In this document: one piece after another, positions 50,870-64,000 of the stretch | Position numbering within the stretch: the stretch's first letter is position 1 | Layout: every line of letters begins with the position of its first letter | NCBI GenBank assembly: GCA_964036315.1 | Contig: OZ038479.1 | Coordinates: 60,989,893 to 61,053,892, forward strand | Length of the DNA: 64,000 nucleotides | Direction: 5' to 3' | Source: Acanthosepion esculentum | Lineage: Eukaryota > Mollusca > Cephalopoda > Sepiida > Sepiidae | Position numbers and translations under genes: made by a program | Notes under the pieces: generated by a model | Database searches by the model: none | Told to the model about the DNA's origin: nothing | Seen by the model: only the letters and a program-made list of their open reading frames with translations

Positions 50870-51700
50870 TGATAAGGGTTAGACTGTTATTAACTGGGAA
50901 AAAAGATGGCTTATCAATTTTAACACCTCCAAAACTAAACTGCTCTCCAGTCATCATCTGAGAGACCCCTCTCTGCCTTCCATCAGTATGGCTGATGCCA
51001 TCCTCCGAGTGACTCATTGCGCCTTCTTGGCTAATGTTCTCAGCTTACATGAGGTGAAAAGATTACATTGAATCCATTACCAGATCAGCTGCTAAGAAAA
51101 TTGGTTCACTGTGTCGAGCAAGACAATTTTTCTCTCCAGGATCTATCTTGCATATCTATAAGTCTACCATTTGTCCATATTTATTATATTTGCTGCCATA
51201 TATGGTCTGGTGCCTCTGTTATTTTCCAGGAGATCCTTGAGAAGATTCAAAGAATAATCAGTAATATTATTGGTCCTGATCTCACAGCCTTGCTTCAATC
51301 ACTTGCCAACCGCCATAAGGTTGCCTCTCTGTGCCATTTTTATAAATACTTTCATTGTAATTGTTCAGATGAGCTATGGTACATAGACTGTAGGAATTTA
51401 AGTGCAATACTAGACTGGTGGTGATATCTCATCAATTTACAGTTGAGCTAGCTAGATGTAGCCATAACTTCTATGCTAACAGTTTTTTTATCCCACATTT
51501 CTTGCTTCTGGTTCCATGCTTTCCAACCAACTTTAATCTGAAAAAATTTAAATGCAATGTCAATCGCTATCTATTGTCCTCCTGATTACACTTTTCTCCT
51601 TCTACTCATTACTAATGTTTCTGTTCCTAGTTCCCCCACACCCTGTAACTCCTTGCATGCTAGTGGCTGTACTGCCTTCCTTGCGGTGATACTGATTAAA
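50870..51700 (+). mobile_element. CR1/Jockey-like LINE fragment (copy 3)
   Basis: C-terminal region and 3' UTR of the family at 38660. TVINWEKRWLINFNTSKTKLLS-like sequence (about 50880-50950), SAAKKIGSLCRARQFF (about 51085-51135), ILHIYKSTICP (about 51147-51180), KFKCNVNRYLLSS (about 51545-51585), and the terminal CTCCTTGCATGCTAGTGGCT block (51648). It is more diverged than copies 2 and 4 and is 5'-truncated. Confidence 0.8.
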
Positions 51701-52049
51701 AAATAATTTTATTATAGTTAGGTCACATATTTTAATAATTTAGTAAATGTTTATAAATTTATAAATAAAAAATTGTTTTCATATTTATTTATTTATAAAT
51801 TGGTAAATGATAAATATTTCATTCCATTAGTTTTAATACAAATGTATAAACTTTTTCCCCAGCTATGGATAAATAGTAGGACAAATATAGCCTTGGATGG
51901 CAACCAGTCTAGAGACGGTGACTCAATAAAATCACTCATCTCCCAGCAGGCATGGGCCAACAGAGGGGATGTGTAGGCCTATGAAAATGCACACTGGCTG
52001 AAACTCTTCAGTTGTGTGAGTTGCACATTCTGCTGCAGGGGGAAATAGT
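51701..52049. other. AT-rich spacer
   Basis: No recognised motif. The 67-codon frame at 51773-51976 is not supported by any family resemblance. Confidence 0.5.
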
Positions 52050-52322
52050 GTTTACTATAAATTTTTAGAATGTTGCAAATATAAAATTATTCTTGTAAAT
52101 AAACAATTAATAATTTTCTTGTAAATTCTCAAGAACAAACAAAAATGTATAAATTCACTTTCATCATATGTTTAGGTTTTATTACATATTTAATCATCAC
52201 TTTTTAAAAAAAATAAACATTGCCAAAGAGTGAATATAGTTAAAATAAGAGTGGTGTCAAGGGAAAAACCATACTTTTGACACTCTGTTATTATGCAGGT
52301 AAGAAAGTCCAAGTTTGCCAAA
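52050..52322. repeat. Inverted repeat pair, right arm
   Basis: Partner of 50556-50800. Together the arms enclose LINE copy 3 and about 1.25 kb of DNA. Confidence 0.8.
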
Positions 52323-54010
<1,688 letters not shown>

Positions 54011-54169
54011 GACACAATGAACAAAAGAGTGAAACGCAGATAGAATGGCATAAATGTTGTGATACATTAAAATTCTTTCTGGAGAAATAAAGCCAAAAAT
54101 TATAAAAAAAAAAAAAAAAAGAGGATGCAGTAGGAAATATTTGTGAATTCCTCATTCTTTCTTTTATAT

Positions 54170-54810
54170 CAAATTAACCCATGTTTGTATCATATTTCAA
54201 GAAAAACATGAGTGAGCATTAAATACTGAAAGGGATAAGGAAAAAAATGAGAAATTTCATCTCTCAGATAACTCTCTTGCAAAACAGAGACATTTAGGAT
54301 AGTATTGTGGTGTAAATGGAAAGCTATCTAGAGGCATGTGTGTCCACCTTGCCAAAAAGTTTCCAGATACAAAATTAATAGAATGAATCATAGCTTCCAA
54401 ATATGAACCCAATAGAAAACTTGGTCAATCATTAAAAGAGATGTATATATGAATGGAAAACAATATTTAAGCCAAGAAGATCCCTGGGAAACAATGAAAT
54501 CTGCTGCAATTAATGTTAAAATCAAAGCAATAGAAAAGTTAATAAAATCAATGGTTTAAAGACTGATAAAGGTTATAGAATGCCAAAGAATCTATATTAA
54601 CACATGGAACAATTATTTAGATATATATGATAATATATTAATCAAATTTATGTTTCTTTGGCTTATATCTTTTGGATTTATTTATAAATAAATTTTATGT
54701 TGTACTTTGTTTGTATAATAAAACCTGACACCCTAGAACAAGTAATTATCAATATTTTTAATACAAATAGATTTTATGAACTGAAACTCACATCAGTTTC
54801 AGTTTATATA
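54170..54810 (+). mobile_element. Tc1-like family A (copy 3)
   Basis: Plus strand: PNMNPIENL (about 54399-54425), IIKRDVYMNGKQYLSQEDPW (about 54432-54490) and INVKIKAIEKLIKSM (about 54509-54555) give the C-terminal transposase region with the PIENLW signature. The following ATCTTTTGGATTTATTTATAAATA block (54667) and the end ATACAAATAGATT..GAACTGAAACTCA (about 54761-54790) match 2010-2132. Frameshifts present, and the 5' half is degraded. Confidence 0.75.
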
Positions 54811-54903
54811 AGTATGTACTGTACATGTTAGCAAGAACAGTTGGTTAATGTTATTGTGAAAAAATTGATTTGCTTAATAAAATCTGATAAAGTAATAATA
54901 ATA

Positions 54904-55365
54904 TAGACAAACCTGTCATCAATGGACTAATAGGGGGAAGGGGTGGTCCGTTAAAACCGATTGTCCATAGATGGGAAGGGATTATTTTTTAGTTATAAAA
55001 CACTATATAGTAACTACCAGCAGTTATGATCATAATGTAAATACTAAACATGTATATGTGGCATAAATAAATATATACTTAATATAGGTATATTAACCAA
55101 AATAACAAAAATAATAGATTCCTCACATTTACTTTCTCATGCATACGCTAGTGTATCATACTTTATATACTCTACACCTGTCTTTGTTTACAATTGAAAG
55201 AGCCGCCAACGCCGCCAAGTGGTCACTATGAGAACTAATACAACTAAGCCCGCGAATTTTGAAATGCATTGCTGATGATTTGGAAGTTTTATTTCCTGCA
55301 GATTTTTTATTTTGCCTGCAGATTTTGTCTGTTGCAACTGAAGTCATAGATGAGAGGTTTGTCTG
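54904..55365. mobile_element. Pogo/Tigger-like MITE, 462 bp
   Basis: Terminal inverted repeats of about 20 bp: TAGACAAACCTGTCATCAAT at the left and, reverse-complemented, CAGACAAACCTCTCATCTAT at the right. A TA is found directly outside both ends (54902-54903 and 55366-55367). The CAG start and the TA duplication fit the pogo branch of the Tc1/mariner superfamily. The interior contains a 79-codon minus-strand frame that overruns the end and no transposase motif, so it is non-autonomous. Confidence 0.75.
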
Positions 55366-55674
55366 TACATTGACATAGTTGTAGGTTGACTGCATTTGAA
55401 ATTAGTCATTTTAAACTTCATGTTATTGTTAACGGCTGCATAGTATGGGCTATGCAAAGGCTACATACATAAGATCATATATAACATTAAAAACTGTTAA
55501 CTATCAACATGCATATAAGTTCTGATTATTTATGCAAAATAAAAATGGATGATGTGGACTTATTTCAAGGAAGACCTTTTTATATATTGAAATATCACTG
55601 TCAAATATACTGAAATATACTATCAAAATTTGAATAGTCTATTATTGTATAGTAATAATTACTTCATTTTCATT

Positions 55675-56035
55675 TCTCTATAGGAAGCAACAGAGATGTT
55701 GTTCTGTAAAAGGATGCTGAGAATATTAGGGACAGAACCACAAGGAAAATGGGAACAAAAAGAACACTTGTTCTTAGAATCAGAAAGCAATGGTTGAAAT
55801 TTCTGGGACACATGAGGAAAGAAGGCTTGACAAATTTGGCACACAGAATATACTGAGGGTAGGAATGACAGAGAAAAACAACAAGTAACCTACTTAATGA
55901 CTTGTGTAAATTCATGGCAGAACAAGGAGTGATCGTAAGGGGTACTGACATTACTTAATGCTACATAGGATAGGAAGTTGTGGAGAGCCATAATGACAAA
56001 AGTTTGATGGGACATAAAAGTTACAATAATACATT
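55675..56035 (+). mobile_element. RTE-like LINE 3' end (third copy)
   Basis: Plus strand: EATEMLFCKRMLRILGTEPQ (about 55683-55742), IRKQWLKFLGH (about 55780-55812), EKQQVTYLMT (about 55873-55905) and DRKLWRAIMTKV (about 55970-56005). This is the order of the C-terminal tail of RTE-like LINE polymerases. Related to the copies at 7.1-10.5 kb and 41.8-42.4 kb, but preserves a more distal part. Confidence 0.75.
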
Positions 56036-56260
56036 AATATAAGTGACTGCAAAAAACTGATGGGCAGGAATCTTCTAAACAAGTACTATATTATTCATCC
56101 ATCAAAATATATTTATCAGTGAGCAATTATATTACAATAAACTCTGTGATTTTGTTATATACCCTGAAACCACTGGTCAATCCAAATAGCTCTGTACACT
56201 ACAGTTTTCTTATCAAACCTCAAATATAAAACTATGATGTAAATAAAGGATCTATTATAT

Positions 56261-56309
<49 letters not shown>

Positions 56310-57745
56310 ACTTTATAGACCAATGGAACAGTCTTGTGACACTTGTCTGGATATAATCCCAGTTCTGCTTTTTGATAGGGCAGTAATTTTTTTTATCTGT
56401 TTTTTTTTTCCTTTATGACAACAATAAAATTTTCATCACTCCAAAAAAAAAAAAGAAGGAAATGAAAGTTGTAGTTCATTTGTATAATTTTGCAAGCACT
56501 TTTCAAGAGCTCGCCATTTCTAGCTCTTGTTATGAGATTCCTCTTTCATCTTTTTATTTTGTTTGTTTCTAAACTTGAAAAAAATGTGAATGTAATTTAA
56601 ATTAGACACGTTTGCAATAGGAAACATGTCAAAAGATTACTATACTTTTAATTTTAGTTTATTTAAAAAAATCAAAGTACTGTATGACTTTTTCCTTTTT
56701 ACTTTATGATTCATTTCCTCACGGACATTCCTACTTATAAAAATAAAATGCTTCACATCTGCATAGCTGTCAATAACAACAAAAACAATGACAGAATTTG
56801 TTTCAGGTGGATATGATTATCTATAAAAGATAAGTGCCAGAAATGTGGATTATTTTTTTGTACAAATTTTCAAAATACAGGAAATATGCCTGAAATTGTT
56901 TTCCTCTCTTGACTGAGGCAATTTAAAGTTTAAAATTAGTTTTTTAGGATTTTCATAAATAAAAGAGGCAACGGTATAATTTATTCACTTAAAAACATTG
57001 CTCTGTCATTTGAGTCGGATAAAAAGATTAGTAGTTTTTTATTTTGGATCATTTCTGATACAGGCATTTTTTAAAATAACAACTTGGGTGTTTCAATGTT
57101 ATGTTTGTTAGTGCAAAATATTCTAAGCTCTGAATATCATGTATGCATGGCTCGTACTTGATTCAAATAATTATTAAATCAATGTAGCATGTTTTTGCTG
57201 AATGTGAGTATATTTTGTAATAATGTTAAAATTGATAAAAATATCTTGTCTGTTTTGTCCAAAATTCACTGAGCATGAGATATTTTATAATGATTATAAA
57301 TGACTTTAAAATAATCTATTTGCTTTTTATTACATTATTTCAATGGACATAGAATTATATAAACATCATTATTTTAATATATATTCATCAGTTTGAATTT
57401 CGTTATTGCAATTAAAATTTTCTAAATTTATGCCTGTAATATCTGATTAATAATTTAACCATAATTTGTTGATTCAATAATTATCTGAATATTGAGAAAT
57501 ATCAATTAATCAAATAATTTTAATTTGTTGCAGTATGTTCTAGTTGAACTAAAAGCAGTGACAAACAATTTTCATATGTAAATGACAGATTGTCCTTACT
57601 TGTAAAGGTGAAAGGAAATGGAATAAATTTCAACAAGGCAATATTTTCATGTGTTTTTATATAACTATTAATTGATTAACAAAGAGAAAATACACTTGTA
57701 TGCATTCAAATATACTTGAAAAGAAAGACATTAAAATTTAACAAT
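56036..57745. other. Intergenic AT-rich sequence
   Basis: Only an AT microsatellite (56263-56305) and short homopolymers are seen. Confidence 0.6.
56263..56305. repeat. (AT)n microsatellite
   Basis: About 21 AT dinucleotides. Confidence 0.95.
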
Positions 57746-57749
57746 TAGT

Positions 57750-57750
<1 letters not shown>

Positions 57751-57790
<40 letters not shown>
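57751..57790. repeat. (TG)n microsatellite
   Basis: About 19 TG dinucleotides, followed directly by a small double-hairpin module. Confidence 0.95.
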
Positions 57791-57791
<1 letters not shown>

Positions 57792-57796
57792 TAATC

Positions 57797-57835
57797 CAGG
57801 GGAATATATTATCCCCTGTCCAGGAACGGGTCCTG
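57797..57835. repeat. Two adjacent small hairpins
   Basis: CAGGGGA(8 nt)TCCCCTG at 57797-57818 and CAGGA(ACGGG)TCCTG at 57821-57835. GC-rich relative to the surroundings. Confidence 0.7.
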
Positions 57836-60800
57836 TGTTGGTTTTACCACTACTACATACTAAAAGGAAAAGAGAAAACAGTAAGTGTCCCATTTTTATA
57901 GCTGTTTAACAGTTCCACCTAACTGTGTCTTGGCAAAGTTAAGAGGAGGCAACCCCAAAATTGTAGAGATAATGTAATATTGAAATAATAAATCATTTAC
58001 ATACTTTTGATTAAAAGCTGTATCTCTTGTTAGCTTAAATCAACTCATTTTGCAACTATTATAGGAGATAAGGAGTGTAATATTTGTAGATTTAATTCAT
58101 GGAAATGTAAACATTGTCATTTAATAAGCCACAACACTAATAAGCAGTTTGAAACTTCATTGATATATTTCTTAATAGAAGAAAAATTACAGACATGAAC
58201 CAGAAAAAAAAACATGCTATAGAATGAATCAGTAATTTGAACATTTCAAATCAATACATTCAACAATTTACAAAACATTTTGCTTTTCTTTGTTTAAAAT
58301 GACCTATTATATTCATAAGCCATTTTGATAAAAAATAAAACAATGGTTATTTTTTCATTTAACCTTTATAGACCAATCCTTCAGCAGTAACAAATTTGAC
58401 AATTAAATCATGTCTTTGTAGCTAAAATTAATAAAAAAATATCTTTGTACCAATCATGTTTTACTCCCATTGTACGAAAATGAAAATTTCAAAATTTGAG
58501 GAAACAACATTTCTTATACAAAACTAACTTGATTCTCATTCTTTAATCAATTTAGTTACTCACTTCTATCCCCCTTTAAACAATTAAGGAATTTAATTTT
58601 TCATTAACAAGGTAAGTAAAGGAATGGATAAAAATGAATACAATACAACCCTCTCCTGAAATATTCCTAAGTGTGCTTTTTTCATTAAGTCAAAACAAAT
58701 TTAATTAAAATTATTTAAAACTGACAGCAGCTTACAAAAAGAGATATCTTTGTCTTGTGTCTGCTTGTATTTTCTATTTAGATTTCTAGTAAATTATTCA
58801 AATCAGATTCATAGTCAAAGTTAATCAAGTGGGCAGTTAAACCTTTTAAAATATTTTCATTCTAAAAACAAAATTAATGGAAAGTAATTATATTCCAACT
58901 GTCATTTACTATTTTATTGTTTTTAAAGCTTTCTGACTGAAAATCTTATTGCTTTATTTATGTTTATGACTTAATGGTACAATTATATATTTTATAACAG
59001 TATCCGGTATTTTTAGAATTGGAAAATCTGCAAACATTTTCCTCAATAAGTACCTGAAGTCAAAGGAAAAAAGTTTTTTACAGATAGATAGGCAATAAAA
59101 ATAGAAAATAAAACTCCATAAATATATATTATCCAATCAGAAGTGCTGCTGAGGATAGCTTTCCAAAACACTTGTTTCATCCTGTCTGAGCCTTTCTTAA
59201 CCGTTATAAAAAGGATTTTCAGCAATGGTTCCAGAGATTAACAGTTCCTCACACTATTCAGCCTCACTACTTATACACTGAACTTTCAATAAACATTAAT
59301 ATAACAATCTACATATTCATTACTCATATGGTAAACCTTCAAGGGATCACATAGCTAGACCCCAACAGGATTACCAAGATAACTTTAGTAAAAACTTTAT
59401 GATCATACTCTTTGATATAGCACATTATAGTGCAAGTAATAAGTCCTTTTTATTGTTACTATTTAGTTGTCTTCTCATCCCTTTATTTTCCCATAAGCTA
59501 TAGCAATATGCCTGATAAGTGTTGCTAAATACATTTCCTTCAATAAGCCTGCTGCTATATTTCCAAGGGAGTGTCTTGATGAACAGTCAGCCACACAAGT
59601 ACTACAGTGATCTCTAAAACACTATGATCTGATACAGCCATTATAAACTGATAGCCTGGATATGAAACAATAACCTGCTGACTGCCAATACTTGACAACC
59701 TTCACATATCAAACTGCCATACTATCACCATAAATCTCCTGATTTACTGAGTCACTTTTCACAAGGAACAAACTCAGAAATTCTATTTTAAGTGCCAAGT
59801 TAGTTGAGACTTGTAACATGAAAAGAAAATTCTGATTTTAAAACAGTCCAAAACACATTTATACTTGCAGAACATCTAATGTTGCAAACTATGGTGTATA
59901 AAAAGTTATTTCTCATTTAACTTTATAGAATGTGCAAATAGTTATATGTGTATGTACATGTAAGTTGTAAGAGGATAAATGAAATGGAAGACGGATAAAG
60001 ACAGTGATTAAAAGTAAAAAGATATAAGCTACCTATTCATTTATATCCCCTCCAAAATAAATTAAAAAATTAATCTCATTTTTTGTTTTACTTAATTTTA
60101 TGCTTATTCTTTTTATTAATTGGCAACTCAAAACTTCATTGTGTCTTCTACATTGGAATATATAGTTGGCTACTTCTGTATATTTATATAAATGTACATA
60201 CACATGTCAACAGACAAGGGTATAGGGGAGTAGTGCTTGGAGTTGGGAGTGGAGACAAAAAAGAATGACAGTCATGAATGTACATGTTTTGACAGTTGGT
60301 ATAGTCAGAATTAATATAGTAAATAAATTTCCAATAATTGTGGTAAAATTTAAAACTAATTTGTTTGTTTTTACAACAATTTTTTTATGTAAATATGCAC
60401 TGATTTTTTTGATAAGTCATTTCACAGTAAATGTGAGGTTTGTAAAAATTGACAGGTGTGCAATGTGGAGAAAGCTCATAATAACATTAGTCACAGTTTA
60501 CAGGTGAAAAGGAAATACAAGCATAGTGATTTTGAGAAACTGATGTGTAGTTTCACTTGGTGAGTTTTTGACTAACTACTACCTGTTGCAAAGCCTCATA
60601 TTTATCTATTTTAGGGGATGTGAAGGTTTTAAATTTATCCAAAGCAATTAATTTCGTGCCCTATAATGTGTTTTCTATTTCTGCTAATTTCATTTTAGAT
60701 TTTATTTTTGGTGGATTTTTTCTGAAGCCTGCTGTTTTGATATATATATGTTCATTATCTTTTCGTGTATTTTCTTGACATATTAGCTATTTTAATTATT

Positions 60801-60840
60801 AAATCTTAATATCCCTACACTCCTCCACATATTCATATCT
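57836..60840. other. Intergenic AT-rich sequence
   Basis: No recognised gene, RNA or transposon protein. Small frames (for example 58954-59136, 60083-60507) are hydrophobic, AT-driven and unsupported. Confidence 0.55.
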
Positions 60841-61320
60841 AAGGTACACTCTTACATCAATTTTATATCAAGTTTTTTTAAGATTCAATCAGTACCTCCC
60901 ACCCAATATATTTGTAAAGGCCTCCATTCTATCATGCAAAGATCTAATGAAATTGATAAAAGCCCTTTTTATCCAGAATTTGCCACAGCTTGCCTATTGA
61001 CCATGTCAAATGCTTTGGTCAAATCCATAAAGACTTGATATAATTTCAGATGTTTCTCAAAGCACTTCCCTTGGACTTGATGGGCAGTAAAAATAATATC
61101 TGCAGTTTCTCTATTTGCCTTCAATTCATATTATGACTCTGGTAAAAAAGTATTAGCAATTTAATGTTCAATCTTATCAAAAGGATACCTTTCCAGCAGC
61201 TATAAGAAGAGCTAACCCTATGTAAGTGTCACAAATTTCATTAATGTCCTTAGATGTTCTTCCAGTCTTTAGGGATCTGTCTGTCTGCTAGATATTGTTG
61301 ATCATGCAGTGCATTATTTC
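60841..61320 (-). mobile_element. LINE reverse transcriptase fragment, third type
   Basis: Minus strand: LLAAGKV (about 61185-61205), ETADIIFTAHQVQGKCFEKH (about 61055-61115), YQVFMDLTKAFDMVNRQA (about 60985-61045, the FxDLxKAFD catalytic motif) and LCMIEWRPL (about 60925-60950). Frameshifted but well ordered. The sequence differs from both the CR1/Jockey-like and RTE-like LINEs elsewhere in the window. Confidence 0.7.
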
Positions 61321-61379
61321 TATAATGGGATTACCACTGTACCAAAATATTTCTGCAACAGTTTAATCTTTCCCAGCGG

Positions 61380-61555
61380 TTTTATCCAGATTAAGCCCAT
61401 GAATGGCTCTCTCTCTCTCCAAGTACGATCCTATTTCTACTTTATATTAATGATTTATCTACATTCTCAGAAAATGAATATATATGCAGATGATACCTGC
61501 ATTTACAGGCATACCTCCAAAAATCTAGATAACAAGAGCATGGTAGCTGATCTCT
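61380..61555 (+). mobile_element. LINE reverse transcriptase fragment with YADD
   Basis: Plus strand: SFYFILMIYLHS then NIYADDTCIYRHTSKNL (about 61470-61530), the catalytic YADD of a non-LTR retrotransposon related to the LINE at 62391-63790. It stops abruptly at about 61555, where LINE copy 4 begins. Confidence 0.75.
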
Positions 61556-62040
61556 TCCAGAGATGGATATGCAATGCGATAAGTCCTATACTGGCATCTC
61601 GTCTACAGTTGCTTTCTCACAGACGTGTCATGGCTTCCCTCTGTCTCTTCTACAAGTATTTTCATGGCAACTGTTCTGATGAGTTACTTTTGCTGGTTCC
61701 CAAACTGCATGAATTTCAGCAAGCTACTAAGCTGGCATCTTGGTCCCACCCTTTCACTGTCAAAACAGTTAAATGTAACCATCTCTTCTACTCAAATAGC
61801 TTCTTCTCTTGCACTTCCCATCTGTGGAATTCTCTTCCTCTTACTTGCTTCCCTGATAGCTATAATCTTCAAATATTCAAGTGTAATGTCAATTGACATC
61901 TTCTCATACCTTGATCTTGTTCCTCCATCCTTTTCTTTATCCTCTCCCCAAACATGTCTCTTTACTCTTGTTCTTTCCCCTCTGTAATCACTTGCATGTT
62001 AGTGGTACTCCAGCCTTGCTTGGAGTGAATTGCTTAAAAA
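61556..62040 (+). mobile_element. CR1/Jockey-like LINE fragment (copy 4)
   Basis: Plus strand: QRWICNAISPILASRLQLLS, DELLLLVPKLHEFQQATKLA and WNSLPLTCFPDSYNLQIFKC are nearly identical to copy 2 at 46829-47200. It ends at CTTGGAGTGAATTGCTTAAAAAAAT (about 62020-62043), as in the other copies. It is 5'-truncated to the last ~485 bp and is joined in frame to the preceding YADD fragment. Confidence 0.88.
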
Positions 62041-62146
62041 AATTAGCCCTAATAGCTCAATGTTTGAAAAAACTGATTTGTAACATTCTGTACCTCTAAG
62101 TGCAAGTCAATAACATTTCATCATGACCCTGAATTTTCTCCAGTCA

Positions 62147-62390
62147 TGTTGAATGGTTGTACTTTCAATTGCCTTGAACATCTATTGGGATTCAAGCTCA
62201 ATCCAGACCTCAAGATGGAACTCATACATGTAATCAATCACTAAAGATGCTGGAAAAAATGGTTGGTTCCTCATCCTCCTGCAGAAAGTACCTAACTTCC
62301 CTTGCCATACAAGAGTCAAATCAGAGCAAAAATAGAGTATTGCTCTGGGGTAGCTTCAGATCGTACATAGCTGAAGATCCTTTCCCAGCA
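62147..62390 (+). mobile_element. C-terminal fragment of a second non-LTR LINE
   Basis: Shares the segment CTCAAGATGGAACTCATACATG..AAAGATGCTGGAAAAAATGG (about 62205-62262) with 63615-63670 (TCAAAGGCAATTCATATATATGA..AAAGATGCTGAAAAAAAATGG). KMVGSSSSCRKYL corresponds to the same region as TVPYTPPIS at 63670. Confidence 0.65.
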
Positions 62391-63800
62391 CACAGAGCCT
62401 ACAGAACTGCTGCCCTCATTTCTGAATGTATCCTTTCTGGCATGAAAAGTTTTATACCCCAGAAAAATATTGACAAAAACTGAATAGCCAACCCTGGCTC
62501 ACTCCAGAATATGTAGCAGTCATATTAACCACTATCACTACATCTATCAGAGGGAATTCAAATTGTAGGACCCTTGTTAGATTCAGAACTGCCTACATTC
62601 ATTACAAGAGTGTTCCTGAAAAGACAAAGTGCAGCCAGCTATGTACAAGCAGTCCAAACCAGGCTCAAAAGCAAATGACTTAGATCCTGTGACTATCCTA
62701 AATGGCCCTTCACAAAGATATTTGCCTCTAACTCCATGTTAGATGACAAGGGCCAACTTCTTCTCAACTTCCCCATTCACAGAGCACAAATTTAATAATA
62801 TTTCTATCACAGCAAAGGAAGTCTCAAGACTTATCAAAAGCCTTGACCCTAAAAAGGCTACCAGTCCAGATAAAATCCTGGTAGTTGTCCTTAAAAATAT
62901 TAACTCTGAATTATCTCCAATTTTAACAAAAATGTTCAACTGCTGCCTAAAGGAGAAATCATTCCCAAATCTATGAAAGGTGTCAGGCATGTGCCCAGTT
63001 TTCAAGAATGCAGAGGAGCTCTTGTCCTGATCTCATTATTGGTCCATCGGCAAACACTTTGAGGCAATAATCAACATGAAAATTGTTGATCATCTCAACA
63101 GGGACAACCTCTTGAGCAACAAGCAATACACATTTCAATCTCCCCAGTCCACTGCTGATACCTTAACTGTCATTACTTACAGAATCAGTGACGCATTAGA
63201 GAAATGCATCATTAGGATGGGTGCATTATATATTGAAGGTTTTTGACAAGGTTGCTACATTGCTGAATCATTAGAAGAGTTTTCTCAGTTATCAAGTCCT
63301 TCCTAACAGGAAGGTAGTTGCTAATGGCCAGTCCTCTGAAGCCCATGAAATCGATGCAGGCATCTCGCAAGTTTTGCTTCTCATTCCAACCTTCTTCCTG
63401 CTTCCATACTCAGATTTCTTGTGAACATCTATGCAGATGATACAATAGTATATGAGTGCACTTCCAAAAGAACCTGGCAACTGATTTCTTCTCTAACCTA
63501 GCTTTAACAACTCAATGGGAAGCTTCTGAATTTTTATCTATCACAATGAACATGTGTTTGCATAAGGAGCTTCCCTTGCCTTGATCACCTACTAGAGCAT
63601 AAGCTCATCCCAGACATCAAAGGCAATTCATATATATGATTCAATGTTAAAGATGCTGAAAAAAAATGGACAGTTCCCTATACCCCTCCAATAAGTACCC
63701 GACTCCTGCTGATATGCTCTGGTGAAGCCAAAAATGTAGTACTGTTGCCATATATTAGCTAGAGCTGCCCAGTCTTCAATTTTCAAATGTATAAAAGTTT
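62391..63800 (+). mobile_element. Second non-LTR LINE, pol remnant
   Basis: Plus strand, interrupted: YNSRTLVRFRTAYIHYK-type sequence (about 62560-62610), ITAKEVSRLIKSLDPKKATSPDKI (about 62806-62877, the KAxGPDxI block), VVLKNINSELSPILTKMFN (about 62883-62940), CPVFKNAEE (about 62992-63018), NNKQYTFQSPQSTADTL (about 63117-63165, the xYGFRxxxST block), LVNIYADDTIVYE (about 63420-63455, catalytic YADD). The usual DxxKAFD block reads EGFxQGC (about 63230-63255) and is destroyed. No endonuclease is seen. Confidence 0.8.
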
Positions 63801-63884
63801 TCCTACTCATTCCTAAAGCAATTGGAGGGTGAAACTTTAATTCTAGAGATAATCCATTTGGAAATAATCCCATTTTTACAGGTA

Positions 63885-63892
<8 letters not shown>

Positions 63893-63938
<46 letters not shown>

Positions 63939-64000
63939 GCCTAATACATATATAAATATATATATATATATAAAAAGCATAATACACACACATATATATA
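63893..64000. repeat. (TA)n microsatellite cluster at the right edge
   Basis: Two TA-repeat blocks (about 63893-63934 and 63950-63972), each followed by AAAAAGCxTAATACA, show a small tandem duplication that runs to the window end. Confidence 0.9.

Overview
The window is 64 kb of AT-rich eukaryotic (metazoan) DNA dominated by decayed transposable elements, with one recognisable host gene. Long AT, TG, CA and TC microsatellites, canonical GT..AG introns, a first intron above 21 kb and a mixture of RTE-like and CR1/Jockey-like LINEs, Penelope-like elements, Gypsy-like LTR elements, hAT and Tc1/mariner/pogo copies all suggest a large, repeat-rich invertebrate genome. A cephalopod mollusc (octopus type) is my best guess; that is inference, not proof.

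Region 1 (1-25.6 kb) holds the 5' two thirds of a flavin-dependent polyamine oxidase (spermine oxidase / N1-acetylpolyamine oxidase family) on the minus strand. Coding exon 1 (24931-25117) and coding exon 2 (2465-3391) join in frame across a 21.5 kb intron. They encode the first 371 residues, and the C-terminal third must lie beyond the left edge. The intron contains Tc1 remnants, an RTE-like LINE split by a small LTR retrotransposon with an intact 5-bp target duplication, a hAT remnant, two copies of an old unclassified repeat, a fold-back element, a 16-bp perfect hairpin, and nine homopolymer runs of 20 nt or more that are all poly-A on the plus strand.

Region 2 (25.6-38.2 kb) is intergenic. 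It has a Penelope-like retroelement with ~120-bp inverted repeats, a GC-richer ~611-bp tandem duplication, a fragment of a second Penelope-like family, and long AT-rich sequence without recognisable genes.

Region 3 (38.2-52.4 kb) is a retrotransposon cluster: a near full-length but broken LINE, an RTE fragment, a Gypsy-like element interrupted by a same-strand LINE copy, a 12-bp minisatellite, and a pair of inverted repeats flanking another LINE fragment.

Region 4 (52.4-64 kb) has three Tc1/mariner-type insertions within about 2 kb: one closely resembling Tc1 elements of fish, one of the family also seen at 1.2-2.1 kb, and a 462-bp pogo-like MITE with TA duplication. After an RTE 3' end and quiet AT-rich DNA, the right end is a mosaic of LINE fragments, one of which makes a chimeric open frame.

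There is no convincing second host gene, tRNA, rRNA or CRISPR array. All transposon coding regions carry stops or frameshifts and look inactive. Edges of decayed elements are approximate.
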